From: Echinicola arenosa
GTDB taxonomy: Bacteria > Bacteroidota > Bacteroidia > Cytophagales > Cyclobacteriaceae
Assembly (NCBI RefSeq): GCF_014841125.1
Contig: NZ_JACYTQ010000010.1
Location: forward strand, 62,001 to 126,000
DNA: 64,000 bases
Reading direction: 5' to 3'
Below, in pieces: positions 41,610 through 50,037 of this stretch; the stretch's first letter is position 1, and each line of letters begins with the position of its first letter. The position numbers and the translations under genes are program-made. The notes below the pieces were generated by a model. It was not told where the DNA came from. It worked only from the letters and a program-made list of their open reading frames with translations, and searched no databases.

Positions 41610-41638
41610 AAGTAAGGCCAAACGGTCTTACTTTTTTT
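41610..41638 (+). terminator. Rho-independent terminator after the TPR gene
   Basis: AAGTAAGGCC pairs with GGTCTTACTT (one G-T pair) around an AAAC loop, followed by a run of T. Confidence 0.9.
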
Positions 41639-41678
41639 GTGTTTATACATTATTGAACACCATTAATAAAAATTAGAA

Positions 41679-42155
41679 ATGGCAACTTCACTGAAAAACT
41701 TAAGTGAGCACTCAGCTAAAAATATAAAGGACATTAGCGAAAAGAAATTTGGGATTGTGGTTTCGGAATGGAACGATGAAGTAACAGAGTCTCTTTTTGA
41801 AGGAGCTATAGAGACACTTTTGTCTCACGGTGCGAAAAAGGAAAACATTTACAGGAAAAACGTCCCGGGTTCTTTTGAGCTTACGCTTGGTGCACAATGG
41901 GTGGCAGCTGTAGAAGAGATCGATGCGGTAATATGCCTCGGATGTGTCATTCAGGGAGAGACAAGACATTTTGATTTCATCTGTGATGCGGTGGCTCATG
42001 GCATAACCAATGTGGGGCTGAAATACAATAAGCCAGTAATTTTTGGAGTGTTGACTCCAGACACCCAACAGCAAGCCATGGACCGTGCTGGAGGGAAGCA
42101 TGGCAACAAAGGGGACGAAGCAGCCATTACAGCCATAAAAATGCTCGGTTTCTAA
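41679..42155 (+). CDS. ribH: 6,7-dimethyl-8-ribityllumazine synthase
   Basis: The 158-residue enzyme performs the penultimate step of riboflavin synthesis. Motifs include VVSEWNDEVTE (substrate loop), PGSFELTLGA and the catalytic histidine in GETRHFDFI, then GVLTPDTQQQAMDRAGG. It starts a short plus-strand unit with aspartate kinase 45 bp downstream, though the pathways are unrelated. Confidence 0.96.
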   Translation: MATSLKNLSEHSAKNIKDISEKKFGIVVSEWNDEVTESLFEGAIETLLSHGAKKENIYRKNVPGSFELTLGAQWVAAVEEIDAVICLGCVIQGETRHFDFICDAVAHGITNVGLKYNKPVIFGVLTPDTQQQAMDRAGGKHGNKGDEAAITAIKMLGF

Positions 42156-42200
42156 TATCAAGCTAGAAAAACAAACCATTAACATACATCAACTAATCAA

Positions 42201-43520
42201 ATGAAAATCATGAAGTTTGGGGGAACCTCTGTAGGTAAACCCGAAAGAATGCATCAGGTAAAAGACCTGATTACCAGAGATGGTGAGAGAAAAATAGTAG
42301 TGCTTTCTGCACTTTCTGGAACCACTAATGCCTTGGTAGGTATTGGCGATGCCTTAGCAGAGGGAAAGAAGGATTTGGCGAAAGAGCGGATTGATACCCT
42401 CCATGCGCATTACCTGGAGTTTTACAAGGAGCTTTTGGAAACAGAAGCAGCCAGAAAGAAAGCAGAGAAAATCATCAAAGAACACTTTGAGTTTTTGAAC
42501 ATTATTCTCAAAATCTCCTTTAACGAAGCCATCAATAGAGATATTTTGGCTCAAGGGGAATTGATGTCCACCAAGCTCTTTTACACCTTATTGGAGGAAA
42601 AAGATGTTCCAGCGATATTTTTGCCTGCGCTTGAATTCATGAGTATTGATGAAAACAGTGAGCCTGAATTGAGCAAAATCAGTGACCGTCTGAAATCTAT
42701 CTTGAAGAACTACGATAAGGACGCGATCTTTGTTACCCAAGGATATATTTGCAAGAATCACCGAAATGAGGTAGACAACCTCAAAAGAGGAGGCAGTGAC
42801 TATACCGCTTCTTTGATAGGGGCAGCAATAAAAGCCAGTGTAGTGGAGATCTGGACAGATATCGATGGGATGCACAATAATGATCCTAGGGTGGTGGACA
42901 AGACTCGTCCGATTGCCCAGTTATCATTTGATGAGGCAGCCGAATTGGCTTATTTCGGTGCTAAAATCCTTCATCCAGCCTCTATCTGGCCAGCTCAGAA
43001 CTATAATATTCCCGTTAAATTGCTGAATACCATGCAGCCTGAGGCAGCTGGAACTACCATCACTGCGGAAGAAACTGGAAAAGGAGTCAAGGCCATTGCT
43101 GCCAAGGATAGCATCATTGCGGTAAAGATAAAGTCTAGCAGAATGCTACTGGCTTATGGTTTCTTGAGAAAGGTGTTTGAGATTTTTGAAAAGTACAAGA
43201 CACCAATCGATATGATCACAACTTCTGAGGTAGCGGTTTCTGTGACCATTGACGATGATTCCCATTTAAAGGATATTATTGTAGAGTTGGAGAAATTTGG
43301 AAACACGGAGGTAGACTATGGACAGACCATCATTTGCGTGGCCGGAAACATGATTGCCGAAAATACAGGCATGGTTAAAGAGGTGATGGATGCCTTGGTA
43401 GATTTTCCATTGAGGATGGTTTCTTACGGGGGTAGCCGAAACAACGTTTCCATCTTGGTAGATACCAAATATAAAAACGAAGCCTTGCAGCGACTTAATG
43501 ATGAGTTATTCCAATGGTAA
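42201..43520 (+). CDS. lysC: Aspartate kinase
   Basis: The 439-residue monofunctional enzyme phosphorylates aspartate at the start of lysine, threonine and methionine synthesis. The kinase motif KFGGTSVGK is at residues 4-12, LSALSGTTNAL follows, then RGGSDYTA and WTDIDGMHNNDPR. Two ACT-type regulatory segments occupy about 310-439 (for example DMITTSEVAVSVTID), so feedback inhibition is likely. There is no fused homoserine dehydrogenase. The exact isozyme name is a family-level choice. Confidence 0.93.
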   Translation: MKIMKFGGTSVGKPERMHQVKDLITRDGERKIVVLSALSGTTNALVGIGDALAEGKKDLAKERIDTLHAHYLEFYKELLETEAARKKAEKIIKEHFEFLNIILKISFNEAINRDILAQGELMSTKLFYTLLEEKDVPAIFLPALEFMSIDENSEPELSKISDRLKSILKNYDKDAIFVTQGYICKNHRNEVDNLKRGGSDYTASLIGAAIKASVVEIWTDIDGMHNNDPRVVDKTRPIAQLSFDEAAELAYFGAKILHPASIWPAQNYNIPVKLLNTMQPEAAGTTITAEETGKGVKAIAAKDSIIAVKIKSSRMLLAYGFLRKVFEIFEKYKTPIDMITTSEVAVSVTIDDDSHLKDIIVELEKFGNTEVDYGQTIICVAGNMIAENTGMVKEVMDALVDFPLRMVSYGGSRNNVSILVDTKYKNEALQRLNDELFQW

Positions 43521-43537
43521 ACTTATAATACTAGTAG

Positions 43538-43566
43538 AGCCATCTGCACATGCAGATGGCTTTTTT
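43538..43566 (+). terminator. Rho-independent terminator after aspartate kinase
   Basis: AGCCATCTGC pairs perfectly with GCAGATGGCT around an ACAT loop, followed by six T residues. Confidence 0.95.
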
Positions 43567-43675
43567 ATTGGAGTAAGAAGAGCTTGAAAAAGCTTATAAG
43601 TTGAAAGGGCCTTTGGAACATCTATGCCGAAATACCTATCTTTCCATAATAGTTAAATTGAAGAATCAGCCGAGT

Positions 43676-45406
43676 ATGAAGAAATTTACCCTTATTGTTT
43701 TTTTGCTGGCCTTGATAATAAAAGCTTATTCTCAAGAAAAGTACATCACTCAGTTTGAAAGCTCAAAGGGGATGGAGACCCCAGAATACGAAGAAATAAT
43801 ACAGTACTATAAGCTGCTGGCTGAGGATTTCGAGGAAGTGGAGATTAAGGAGATGGGGCCTACAGATAGCGGTAAGCCTCTGCATCTGGTGATCTATGAC
43901 AAGAAGGGAGACTTTAACCCACAAAAGTGGAAGGAAGAGAATCGGTTGGTTGTTTTTGTGAACAATGGTATCCATCCTGGTGAACCTGTGGGCATAGATG
44001 CTTCCATGATGTTTTTGAGGGATGTGCTTTTGGGAAAGGAACAAACGCCGGAAAGTATGGTTTTGGCATTGATTCCTGTCTATAATATAGGTGGGCACTT
44101 GAACAGAAATGCTACCACAAGGGTAAATCAAGTTGGACCCAAGGAACATGGATTTAGAGGAAATTCCAGGAATTATGATTTGAACAGGGATTTTATCAAG
44201 ACAGATACCCGAAACTCAGCAAGTTTTCAGGAAATCTTTCATTGGCTCAAGCCTCATGTATTTATAGATAACCATACCAGCAATGGTGCCGACTATCAAC
44301 ATGTCATGACTTTGATTGAGACCCAGCACAATATGTTAGGGGGTAAAGCTGGAGCCTATATGTATGAAACTTTGACACCGGGACTTTTTGTCCAAATGAA
44401 GGAACGAGATTTTCCGTTGGTACCTTATGTGAATGTTTGGGGAGATGTGCCAGAAAAAGGATGGACACAATTTAAGGATTCGCCACGCTACAGCAGTGGG
44501 TATACTTCATTGTTTCATACGATCAGCTATGTGCCTGAAGCCCATATGCTGAAAACTTACCAGCAGCGAGTGGAAAGTTTATACGCACTATTTCAATCTT
44601 ACATGGCCATTTTTGAACGGGATGCGCCCAAGATCGTCCAGGCGGTCGAGCAGGACAGGGAGGCAGACAAGGACAAGGAAACCTTTGATTTTAACTACCA
44701 GCTTGTCAAAGAAAATCCAGTGACCATTGACTTTTTGGGATATGAGTCAGGTTATAAACCCAGTGAGATTTCGGGAAAAGACCGTTTGTTTTATGATCAA
44801 AGTAAGCCTTTCCAAGCGAATGTGGATTATTATGATACGTTTGTTCCGAGTTTAAGCATAGCCAAGCCAAAGGCTTATGTTGTGCCACAAGGTTGGTATA
44901 ATGTGGTTGATAACTTACAGCGCAACCAAGTAAAAATGCACCAAGTAAAATCTGACAGTAGCTTTGAGGCCACAGTCTATTATATTCAAGATTTCGAAAC
45001 GCTTGGAAAGCCTTATGAGGGGCATTACCTCCACAGTAAGATAGCGGTCAGGGAAAACAAGGAGGTGCTGAAATTAAGGGCTGGAGATTGGTTGGTTCCA
45101 ATGGACCAAGAGGCCAATGGATTCATAATGGAGGTTTTAGAGCCACAGGCCGAGGACAGTTATTTTGCCTGGAACTATTTTGATACAATTATCCAAGCTA
45201 AGGAAGGTTATTCAGCTTACGTTTTCGAAGATTTAGCCGCAGATTACCTATTTCAAAATCCTGCATTAAAAAAAGAGTTGGAGAGGAAAAAAGCGGAGGA
45301 CCCTGATTTTGCTGACAATGGATCTGCCCAGTTGATGTGGGTTTATGAACATTCACCGTGGAAGGAACGTGCCCATATGCGTTACCCAATTTACAGGATA
45401 GAATAG
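43676..45406 (+). CDS. Secreted M14-family zinc carboxypeptidase-like protein
   Basis: From ATG 43676 (MKKFTLIVFLLALIIKAYS) the protein has 576 residues with a signal peptide. An M14 zinc-peptidase domain follows: HPGE (near residue 99-102) and the later histidine in FIDNHTSNGADYQH are the metal ligands, with NRDF in the specificity region. The frame is open 25 codons further upstream but lacks an ATG there. Substrate preference is unknown. The next gene starts 8 bp downstream. Confidence 0.87.
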   Translation: MKKFTLIVFLLALIIKAYSQEKYITQFESSKGMETPEYEEIIQYYKLLAEDFEEVEIKEMGPTDSGKPLHLVIYDKKGDFNPQKWKEENRLVVFVNNGIHPGEPVGIDASMMFLRDVLLGKEQTPESMVLALIPVYNIGGHLNRNATTRVNQVGPKEHGFRGNSRNYDLNRDFIKTDTRNSASFQEIFHWLKPHVFIDNHTSNGADYQHVMTLIETQHNMLGGKAGAYMYETLTPGLFVQMKERDFPLVPYVNVWGDVPEKGWTQFKDSPRYSSGYTSLFHTISYVPEAHMLKTYQQRVESLYALFQSYMAIFERDAPKIVQAVEQDREADKDKETFDFNYQLVKENPVTIDFLGYESGYKPSEISGKDRLFYDQSKPFQANVDYYDTFVPSLSIAKPKAYVVPQGWYNVVDNLQRNQVKMHQVKSDSSFEATVYYIQDFETLGKPYEGHYLHSKIAVRENKEVLKLRAGDWLVPMDQEANGFIMEVLEPQAEDSYFAWNYFDTIIQAKEGYSAYVFEDLAADYLFQNPALKKELERKKAEDPDFADNGSAQLMWVYEHSPWKERAHMRYPIYRIE

Positions 45407-45414
45407 ATAATTCG

Positions 45415-45735
45415 ATGAACAACCAAAGTTACCTTAAAAGGTTACAAGAAAAGTGGCAGCTGAACAGCCTTTGGCAAGTGGTGCTTGTCCTGATCACTTT
45501 TGCTTGTACCGGTTTTACTGTCGTTTTTATCAAACAGCCTATTCTGGACTTATTGAAGGTAGATATGGAATCCGGGGGTTTCTGGAAAACGATTTTATAT
45601 CTGCTGTTGGTTCTTCCGCTTTATCAGGTGTTATTACTGGCTTATGGCTTTTTGTTTGGGCAATTCAGATTCTTTTGGGAAAAAGAGAAAAAAATCATGA
45701 AAAGAATTGGCCGGTTGTTCATCCGGGAAAAGTAA
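45415..45735 (+). CDS. Small two-helix membrane protein (DUF6787-like)
   Basis: The 106-residue protein has a basic N-terminus (NQSYLKRLQEKW), two membrane helices (about residues 22-42 and 61-85) and a basic tail. This Bacteroidota-specific type is often annotated as DUF6787. ATG 45415 lies 8 bp after the peptidase stop, implying co-transcription. The function is unknown. Confidence 0.75.
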   Translation: MNNQSYLKRLQEKWQLNSLWQVVLVLITFACTGFTVVFIKQPILDLLKVDMESGGFWKTILYLLLVLPLYQVLLLAYGFLFGQFRFFWEKEKKIMKRIGRLFIREK

Positions 45736-45822
45736 TGTGCCGTAGGTAATTCAAGAATAATGAAAGGAAAGGGAGCTTTCCTTTTGAAATGGCATTAGTT
45801 ATCATTTATAACCCAAATCTTG

Positions 45823-45830
45823 TACATTTG
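45823..45830 (+). promoter_or_regulatory. Promoter -7 box for the ABC transporter gene
   Basis: A perfect TACATTTG lies 33 bp before the ATG. No good TTTG at the normal -33 distance is present, so only the -7 element is reported. Confidence 0.45.
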
Positions 45831-45863
45831 TAGCCGCAAATGTAAAAGTAGCTCACCCATATC

Positions 45864-47651
45864 ATGGCAAAGAAAAATAAAACACTTGAGGAACACGAAA
45901 AGAGGAAGTTGAACAAAAAGAACCTTCAAAAACTGATGGGGATCTTCAACTTTGTTTTGCCGTACAAGGGAGTATTTATAGTTGGTCTTGTTTTCTTGTT
46001 GTTTTCAAGTCTTACCCTGTTGGGATTCCCTTATGTGGCAGGTAAGCTGATCGACACAGCTCAAGGACAAGAATGGATTTTCAATGATATCAATTCCATC
46101 GCCTTGGTGCTGATTGGAATATTGTTCGTCCAAAGTGTATTTTCATTTTTCAGGGTATGGCTATTTGCTCAAGTGAGTGAAAAGTCCATGAGAGATATTA
46201 GGCTTTCATTATACAGCAGATTGGTGAACCTTCCCATGAGCTTTTTTGACAAGCGAAGAACAGGTGAATTGATCAGTAGGATTACTTCGGATGTGAGTTT
46301 ATTGCAAGATACTTTTTCAGTGACTTTGGCAGAATTGTTCCGTCAGGTCATCACATTATTGGCAGGTACTGTTTTCTTGTTTGTCACCACTCCACGGCTG
46401 ACCTTGTTTATGCTGGCTACCTTTCCAGTGTTGGTCATTATCGCCATGGTCTTTGGAAAATTTATCAGAAAGCTATCCAAGGAAACCCAAGATGAATTGG
46501 CTTCTGCCAATGTGATTGTGGAGGAGACTTTGCAGTCCATCACTACTGTTAAGTCATTTGCAGGAGAAGCTTATGAGTCTGCTAGGTATGAGCGAGGTTT
46601 GAACAGGGTAGTGAAGGTGGCGCTCAAAGCCGCTGGATTTAGGGGAGCATTTATTTCTTTTATCATTTTTGCGTTGTTTGGTGGAATTGTAGCGGTGATG
46701 TGGTATGGTGCCATGATGGTGAGTACTGGAGCCATGAGTATTGGTGATCTGGTTTCATTTGTGCTTTATACCACTTTCATTGGAGGCTCCATTGCGGGGC
46801 TGGGCGATATTTATGGTCAAGTACAGAAAGCCATAGGTTCTTCAGAAAGAGTGTTGGAAATTTTGGACGAAGAACCAGAAGCTTCCATGGCCGACTACCA
46901 GCATGTTAAAATTGAAGGAAATGTGGCCTTTAAAGATGTTAGCTTTAACTATCCGACCCGTCCAGATGCAGATGTGCTCAAACACATTCACCTATCTATT
47001 AGGGCTGGTGAAAAGATCGCCTTGGCGGGGCATTCTGGGGCGGGTAAGTCTACAATCATTCAGCTCTTGATGAAGTTTTATACCATCAAGTTTGGGGAAA
47101 TCAAGATTGATGGAAAGCCTATCCAAAATTGGAACCTGAAACAACTCCGTTCAAATATTGGCATTGTCCCTCAGGAGGTATTGCTATTTGGAGGAAGTAT
47201 CAGAGAAAATATCGCATATGCAAAGCCGGATGCTACTGAAGAGGAAATCATCGAGGCAGCCAAAAAGGCCAATGCCTGGCAATTTATTGGTAAGTTTCCA
47301 GAAGGTCTAGAAACATTGGTAGGGGAAAGAGGTGTGAAACTTTCAGGAGGACAGCGGCAAAGAATAGCCATTGCCAGGGCCATCTTGAAGAACCCTTCTA
47401 TTTTGATTTTGGATGAAGCTACTTCTTCTTTGGATGCGGAGTCAGAATCCTTGGTTCAGGAAGCTTTGGATGAATTGATGAAAAATAGAACCACAATTGT
47501 GATCGCTCACAGACTGTCAACCATTCGCAAGGTGGACAGGATCTATGTGATGAAAGACGGAGAAATTGTGGAAGAAGGAGACCATACGACATTGGCTGAT
47601 CAAGAAGGAGGTTTTTATGCCAACTTAGTGAAGCTTCAATTTGCAGAATAA
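45864..47651 (+). CDS. ABC exporter, fused permease/ATPase (MsbA-like)
   Basis: The 595-residue half-transporter has six membrane helices (about residues 30-310) and a C-terminal nucleotide-binding domain. Walker A GHSGAGKST is near 390, the LSGGQRQR signature near 493, and Walker B LILDEATSSLD and the H-loop IAHRLST follow. It should function as a homodimer exporting a lipid or drug-like substrate. The substrate is not deducible; it stands alone. Confidence 0.93.
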   Translation: MAKKNKTLEEHEKRKLNKKNLQKLMGIFNFVLPYKGVFIVGLVFLLFSSLTLLGFPYVAGKLIDTAQGQEWIFNDINSIALVLIGILFVQSVFSFFRVWLFAQVSEKSMRDIRLSLYSRLVNLPMSFFDKRRTGELISRITSDVSLLQDTFSVTLAELFRQVITLLAGTVFLFVTTPRLTLFMLATFPVLVIIAMVFGKFIRKLSKETQDELASANVIVEETLQSITTVKSFAGEAYESARYERGLNRVVKVALKAAGFRGAFISFIIFALFGGIVAVMWYGAMMVSTGAMSIGDLVSFVLYTTFIGGSIAGLGDIYGQVQKAIGSSERVLEILDEEPEASMADYQHVKIEGNVAFKDVSFNYPTRPDADVLKHIHLSIRAGEKIALAGHSGAGKSTIIQLLMKFYTIKFGEIKIDGKPIQNWNLKQLRSNIGIVPQEVLLFGGSIRENIAYAKPDATEEEIIEAAKKANAWQFIGKFPEGLETLVGERGVKLSGGQRQRIAIARAILKNPSILILDEATSSLDAESESLVQEALDELMKNRTTIVIAHRLSTIRKVDRIYVMKDGEIVEEGDHTTLADQEGGFYANLVKLQFAE

Positions 47652-47655
47652 GGAA

Positions 47656-47694
47656 TGAAAAAGTAACCAGTAAGACTTTTAAATCTTACTGGTT
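47656..47694. terminator. Hairpin between convergent ABC and LytTR genes
   Basis: AACCAGTAAGA (47665-47675) pairs perfectly with 47684-47694 around an 8-base loop. On the minus strand a TACTTTTTC tract follows, so it probably ends the LytTR transcript. The LytTR stop codon lies within the stem. Confidence 0.7.
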
Positions 47695-48456
47695 CACCCA
47701 TTTTTTGAATTTGCTTACTTTTTCCCTACTTACAATAATTTCTTCATTAAATGTAATGCGGGGAGTGATTTTCAACCGGTTATTGATGTATTTTTTAATG
47801 GCACCGATGGATTTGACGTTCATGATCATGCTTCGGTTGATGCGGAAAAACTGCTTCGGATCCAATTGGTCTTCCAAATCCATCAATTTGTTATTGATCA
47901 GGTATTGGTGGCCCGTTTCAGCCTCGACAAGGTAAGTCTGCCCTTGATCGGCCAAGAAAAAGGCTACATCCTCTTGGGTTTTCTGAAACAGCTGTTCTCC
48001 TGATTTTACCAAAAATCTTGACTTTTGCTTTTGGCTTTCTGAATTTTCTGAAGGGGCAGAAGGTTTGCTTTGTACCACTTTGTGCCTATAAAGTAGCTTG
48101 AACTTTTCAAAAGACTTCGATAGTCGTTCATCACTAGGATTGTCATTTAGAAAATCCATGCAATTGAGCGCAAAGGCCTTTTCCGTCACAAAAGGCTTGG
48201 TGGAGGTGAAAATTACAGGAATAGACTTATCCATCTTTTCAAATACAAAAGGGTGTAAGTCGGTCAGTTCATAGCTTCCCATAATCAGATCCACCTTGTT
48301 ACCTGCTTTGAGGTATTGCATGGCTTCTTCCCAAGAGGGCAGCACTTCCATGGTTTTTGCTTCTAGGCAAGCTTGGTGTATGTGATGACTCAGTCTGTAT
48401 CCTTCTTCGGGTTTATGGATGACCAGACATTGAATAAATTGGTTTTCAGTTTCCAT
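47686..48456 (-). CDS. LytTR DNA-binding protein with degenerate receiver domain
   Basis: From ATG 48456 (METENQF) the protein has 256 residues. The N-terminal 120 residues fold like a receiver but lack the acidic pocket: the expected DxxxxD positions read IHKPEE and the phosphoacceptor site reads LIMGSYEL, without aspartate. The C-terminal LytTR domain (about 150-250) is intact (FFRINRSMIMNV). It is therefore probably not controlled by phosphorylation. It follows nadC by 34 bp on the same strand. A TTG seven codons upstream is a less likely start. Confidence 0.85.
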   Translation of the reverse strand: METENQFIQCLVIHKPEEGYRLSHHIHQACLEAKTMEVLPSWEEAMQYLKAGNKVDLIMGSYELTDLHPFVFEKMDKSIPVIFTSTKPFVTEKAFALNCMDFLNDNPSDERLSKSFEKFKLLYRHKVVQSKPSAPSENSESQKQKSRFLVKSGEQLFQKTQEDVAFFLADQGQTYLVEAETGHQYLINNKLMDLEDQLDPKQFFRINRSMIMNVKSIGAIKKYINNRLKITPRITFNEEIIVSREKVSKFKKWVNQ

Positions 48457-48490
48457 TTTACTTTTACCTTGAATCAACGTTCAAAAAAGG

Positions 48491-49348
48491 TTAGTAGGCT
48501 TTCAGGCTTATGTCTAGACTTTTGATATGATGGGTCAATGCTCCTACAGAGATGAAGTCTACACCGCACTCGGCAACATTTTTTAATGTTTCTTCCGTGA
48601 TGCCTCCTGAGGCTTCTGTGGGAACGGCGCCGTCAATGATTTTTACAGCTTCACGCATCATTTCATAACTCATGTTATCAAGCATGATGACATCGATCCC
48701 TCCTACTGCCAAAACCTCTTTTACTTCATCAAGATTCCGTGTTTCTACCTCTATTTTAAGATCCAGTAAATTCTCTTTTAGGTAATGTTTGGTGGAAAGA
48801 ATGGCTGCTTCTATACCACCCGCAAAGTCAATGTGGTTGTCTTTGAGCATGACCATATCATATAGCGCAAAGCGGTGATTTTCTCCTCCACCGATGGCTA
48901 CCGCCCATTTTTCCAGCATCCTAAAGTTTGGTGTGGTCTTTCTGGTGTCCAGTAACTTGGCTTTGGTATGGGAAATTAACTGAGTGAGTTGATGGGTTTT
49001 GGTGGCAATTCCACTCATGCGCTGCATACAATTAAGTACTAATCGTTCTGTAGTAAGAATAGAGGCAGCTTTTCCAGATACAGTTAACCCAATATCTCCT
49101 TTCTTAGCGACTTGCCCATCCTTCATCAGTAGTTTGACCTCCAAGTCCTGATCATAGGAGTGAAAAATCATTTCAGCCAATTGAAGGCCAGCGACGATGC
49201 CGTCCTCTTTGATGATCAATTGTGCCCTTCCGGTTTGATTTTTTGGAATGGCAGCGAGTGTAGAATGATCCCCTTCTCCCACATCCTCCTTGAAGGCAGC
49301 TTGGATAAAGGCCTCTAAATTTTCCTGAGTTAGATAGTTTTCTTTCAC
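48491..49348 (-). CDS. nadC: Nicotinate-nucleotide pyrophosphorylase (quinolinate phosphoribosyltransferase)
   Basis: The 285-residue enzyme converts quinolinate and PRPP to nicotinate mononucleotide in de novo NAD synthesis. It shows EDVGEGDHST, LNCMQRMSGIAT, LLDTRKTTP (substrate arginine and lysine), GGGENHRF and VETRN, and ends with the phosphate-binding EASGGI segment. It is full length, and co-transcription with the LytTR gene downstream is likely. Confidence 0.96.
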   Translation of the reverse strand: MKENYLTQENLEAFIQAAFKEDVGEGDHSTLAAIPKNQTGRAQLIIKEDGIVAGLQLAEMIFHSYDQDLEVKLLMKDGQVAKKGDIGLTVSGKAASILTTERLVLNCMQRMSGIATKTHQLTQLISHTKAKLLDTRKTTPNFRMLEKWAVAIGGGENHRFALYDMVMLKDNHIDFAGGIEAAILSTKHYLKENLLDLKIEVETRNLDEVKEVLAVGGIDVIMLDNMSYEMMREAVKIIDGAVPTEASGGITEETLKNVAECGVDFISVGALTHHIKSLDISLKAY

Positions 49349-49438
49349 AGCGTAAAAATAAGAAAATTCAGGAAAGCAGCCCGAACCATGATGGGAAGTT
49401 CTGACTTAATTGATAGATGGTCTTGCAGCCTTGACTAA

Positions 49439-49846
49439 CTATTCTTTGTTAATGTCAATGGAATAAATTTTCTTCTCGTTGTCATCCTGTTTACATTTGA
49501 CAAGGATACGAAAATCAATACCTGCACTGTCATAGGTGCCAATAAAATAATGGATTTGACTTCCTGATTTTCCTTTATGGACAACTTCGAAGTCGGAAGG
49601 CGGAAACTTTTTGAAAAAGTCTCGGATGACCAGTTCCGCTTGGTTTCGGGAATAGTCTCCTTCATTGCCGTTGATGCTTAATTCTACGTTGTTTTCAAAA
49701 AAAGCAGAAAGATCTTTACTTGATCCGGCTTTAATGGAAATTGCAATCTCCTCGACATCACCGGTTTGTGACCATGCGGGAACATTGCACAGTATTAGCC
49801 CTGCAAGCAGTAGAAAGAATGCTCGTGTAATTAAATTTTTCATCAT
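49439..49846 (-). CDS. Secreted DUF4783 protein
   Basis: The 135-residue protein has a signal peptide (residues 1-26, cleavage near WSQ) and an NTF2-like alpha/beta domain, with FENNVELSI, YSRNQAELVIRDFF and the FPPSDFEVVHKGKS segment characteristic of DUF4783. It is probably periplasmic; the function is unknown. Two adjacent ATG codons (49846, 49843) can serve as start. Confidence 0.87.
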   Translation of the reverse strand: MMKNLITRAFFLLLAGLILCNVPAWSQTGDVEEIAISIKAGSSKDLSAFFENNVELSINGNEGDYSRNQAELVIRDFFKKFPPSDFEVVHKGKSGSQIHYFIGTYDSAGIDFRILVKCKQDDNEKKIYSIDINKE

Positions 49847-50025
49847 ATGTTGGTGCTCAAAATTTAAGCCAAAGTGCGTGGTTCTTTTTATATATGCTTA
49901 AAGTGAACAAAAAAAGGTAATTTTTGCTTAAAACCGAAAAAAAGGCGTTTTAAATCCTCAAAAAATGGTTCGTTGATTTTATGGCTTTAGCCAAAGGAAT
50001 TTTCTATCATTGTATTTAAAATCTA

Positions 50026-50033
50026 TATATTTG
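50026..50033 (+). promoter_or_regulatory. Candidate -7 box directly before gpmI
   Basis: A perfect TATATTTG ends 4 bp before the gpmI ATG. If used, the transcript would be leaderless or nearly so. No clean -33 TTTG is present (TTTC at about 50001-50004). Confidence 0.45.
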
Positions 50034-50037
50034 CCTC

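Noticed and set aside
41712-42185. Minus-strand open frame of 157 codons opposite ribH
   Set aside because: It lies wholly antisense to a clear ribH, and the composition is that of a shadow frame.
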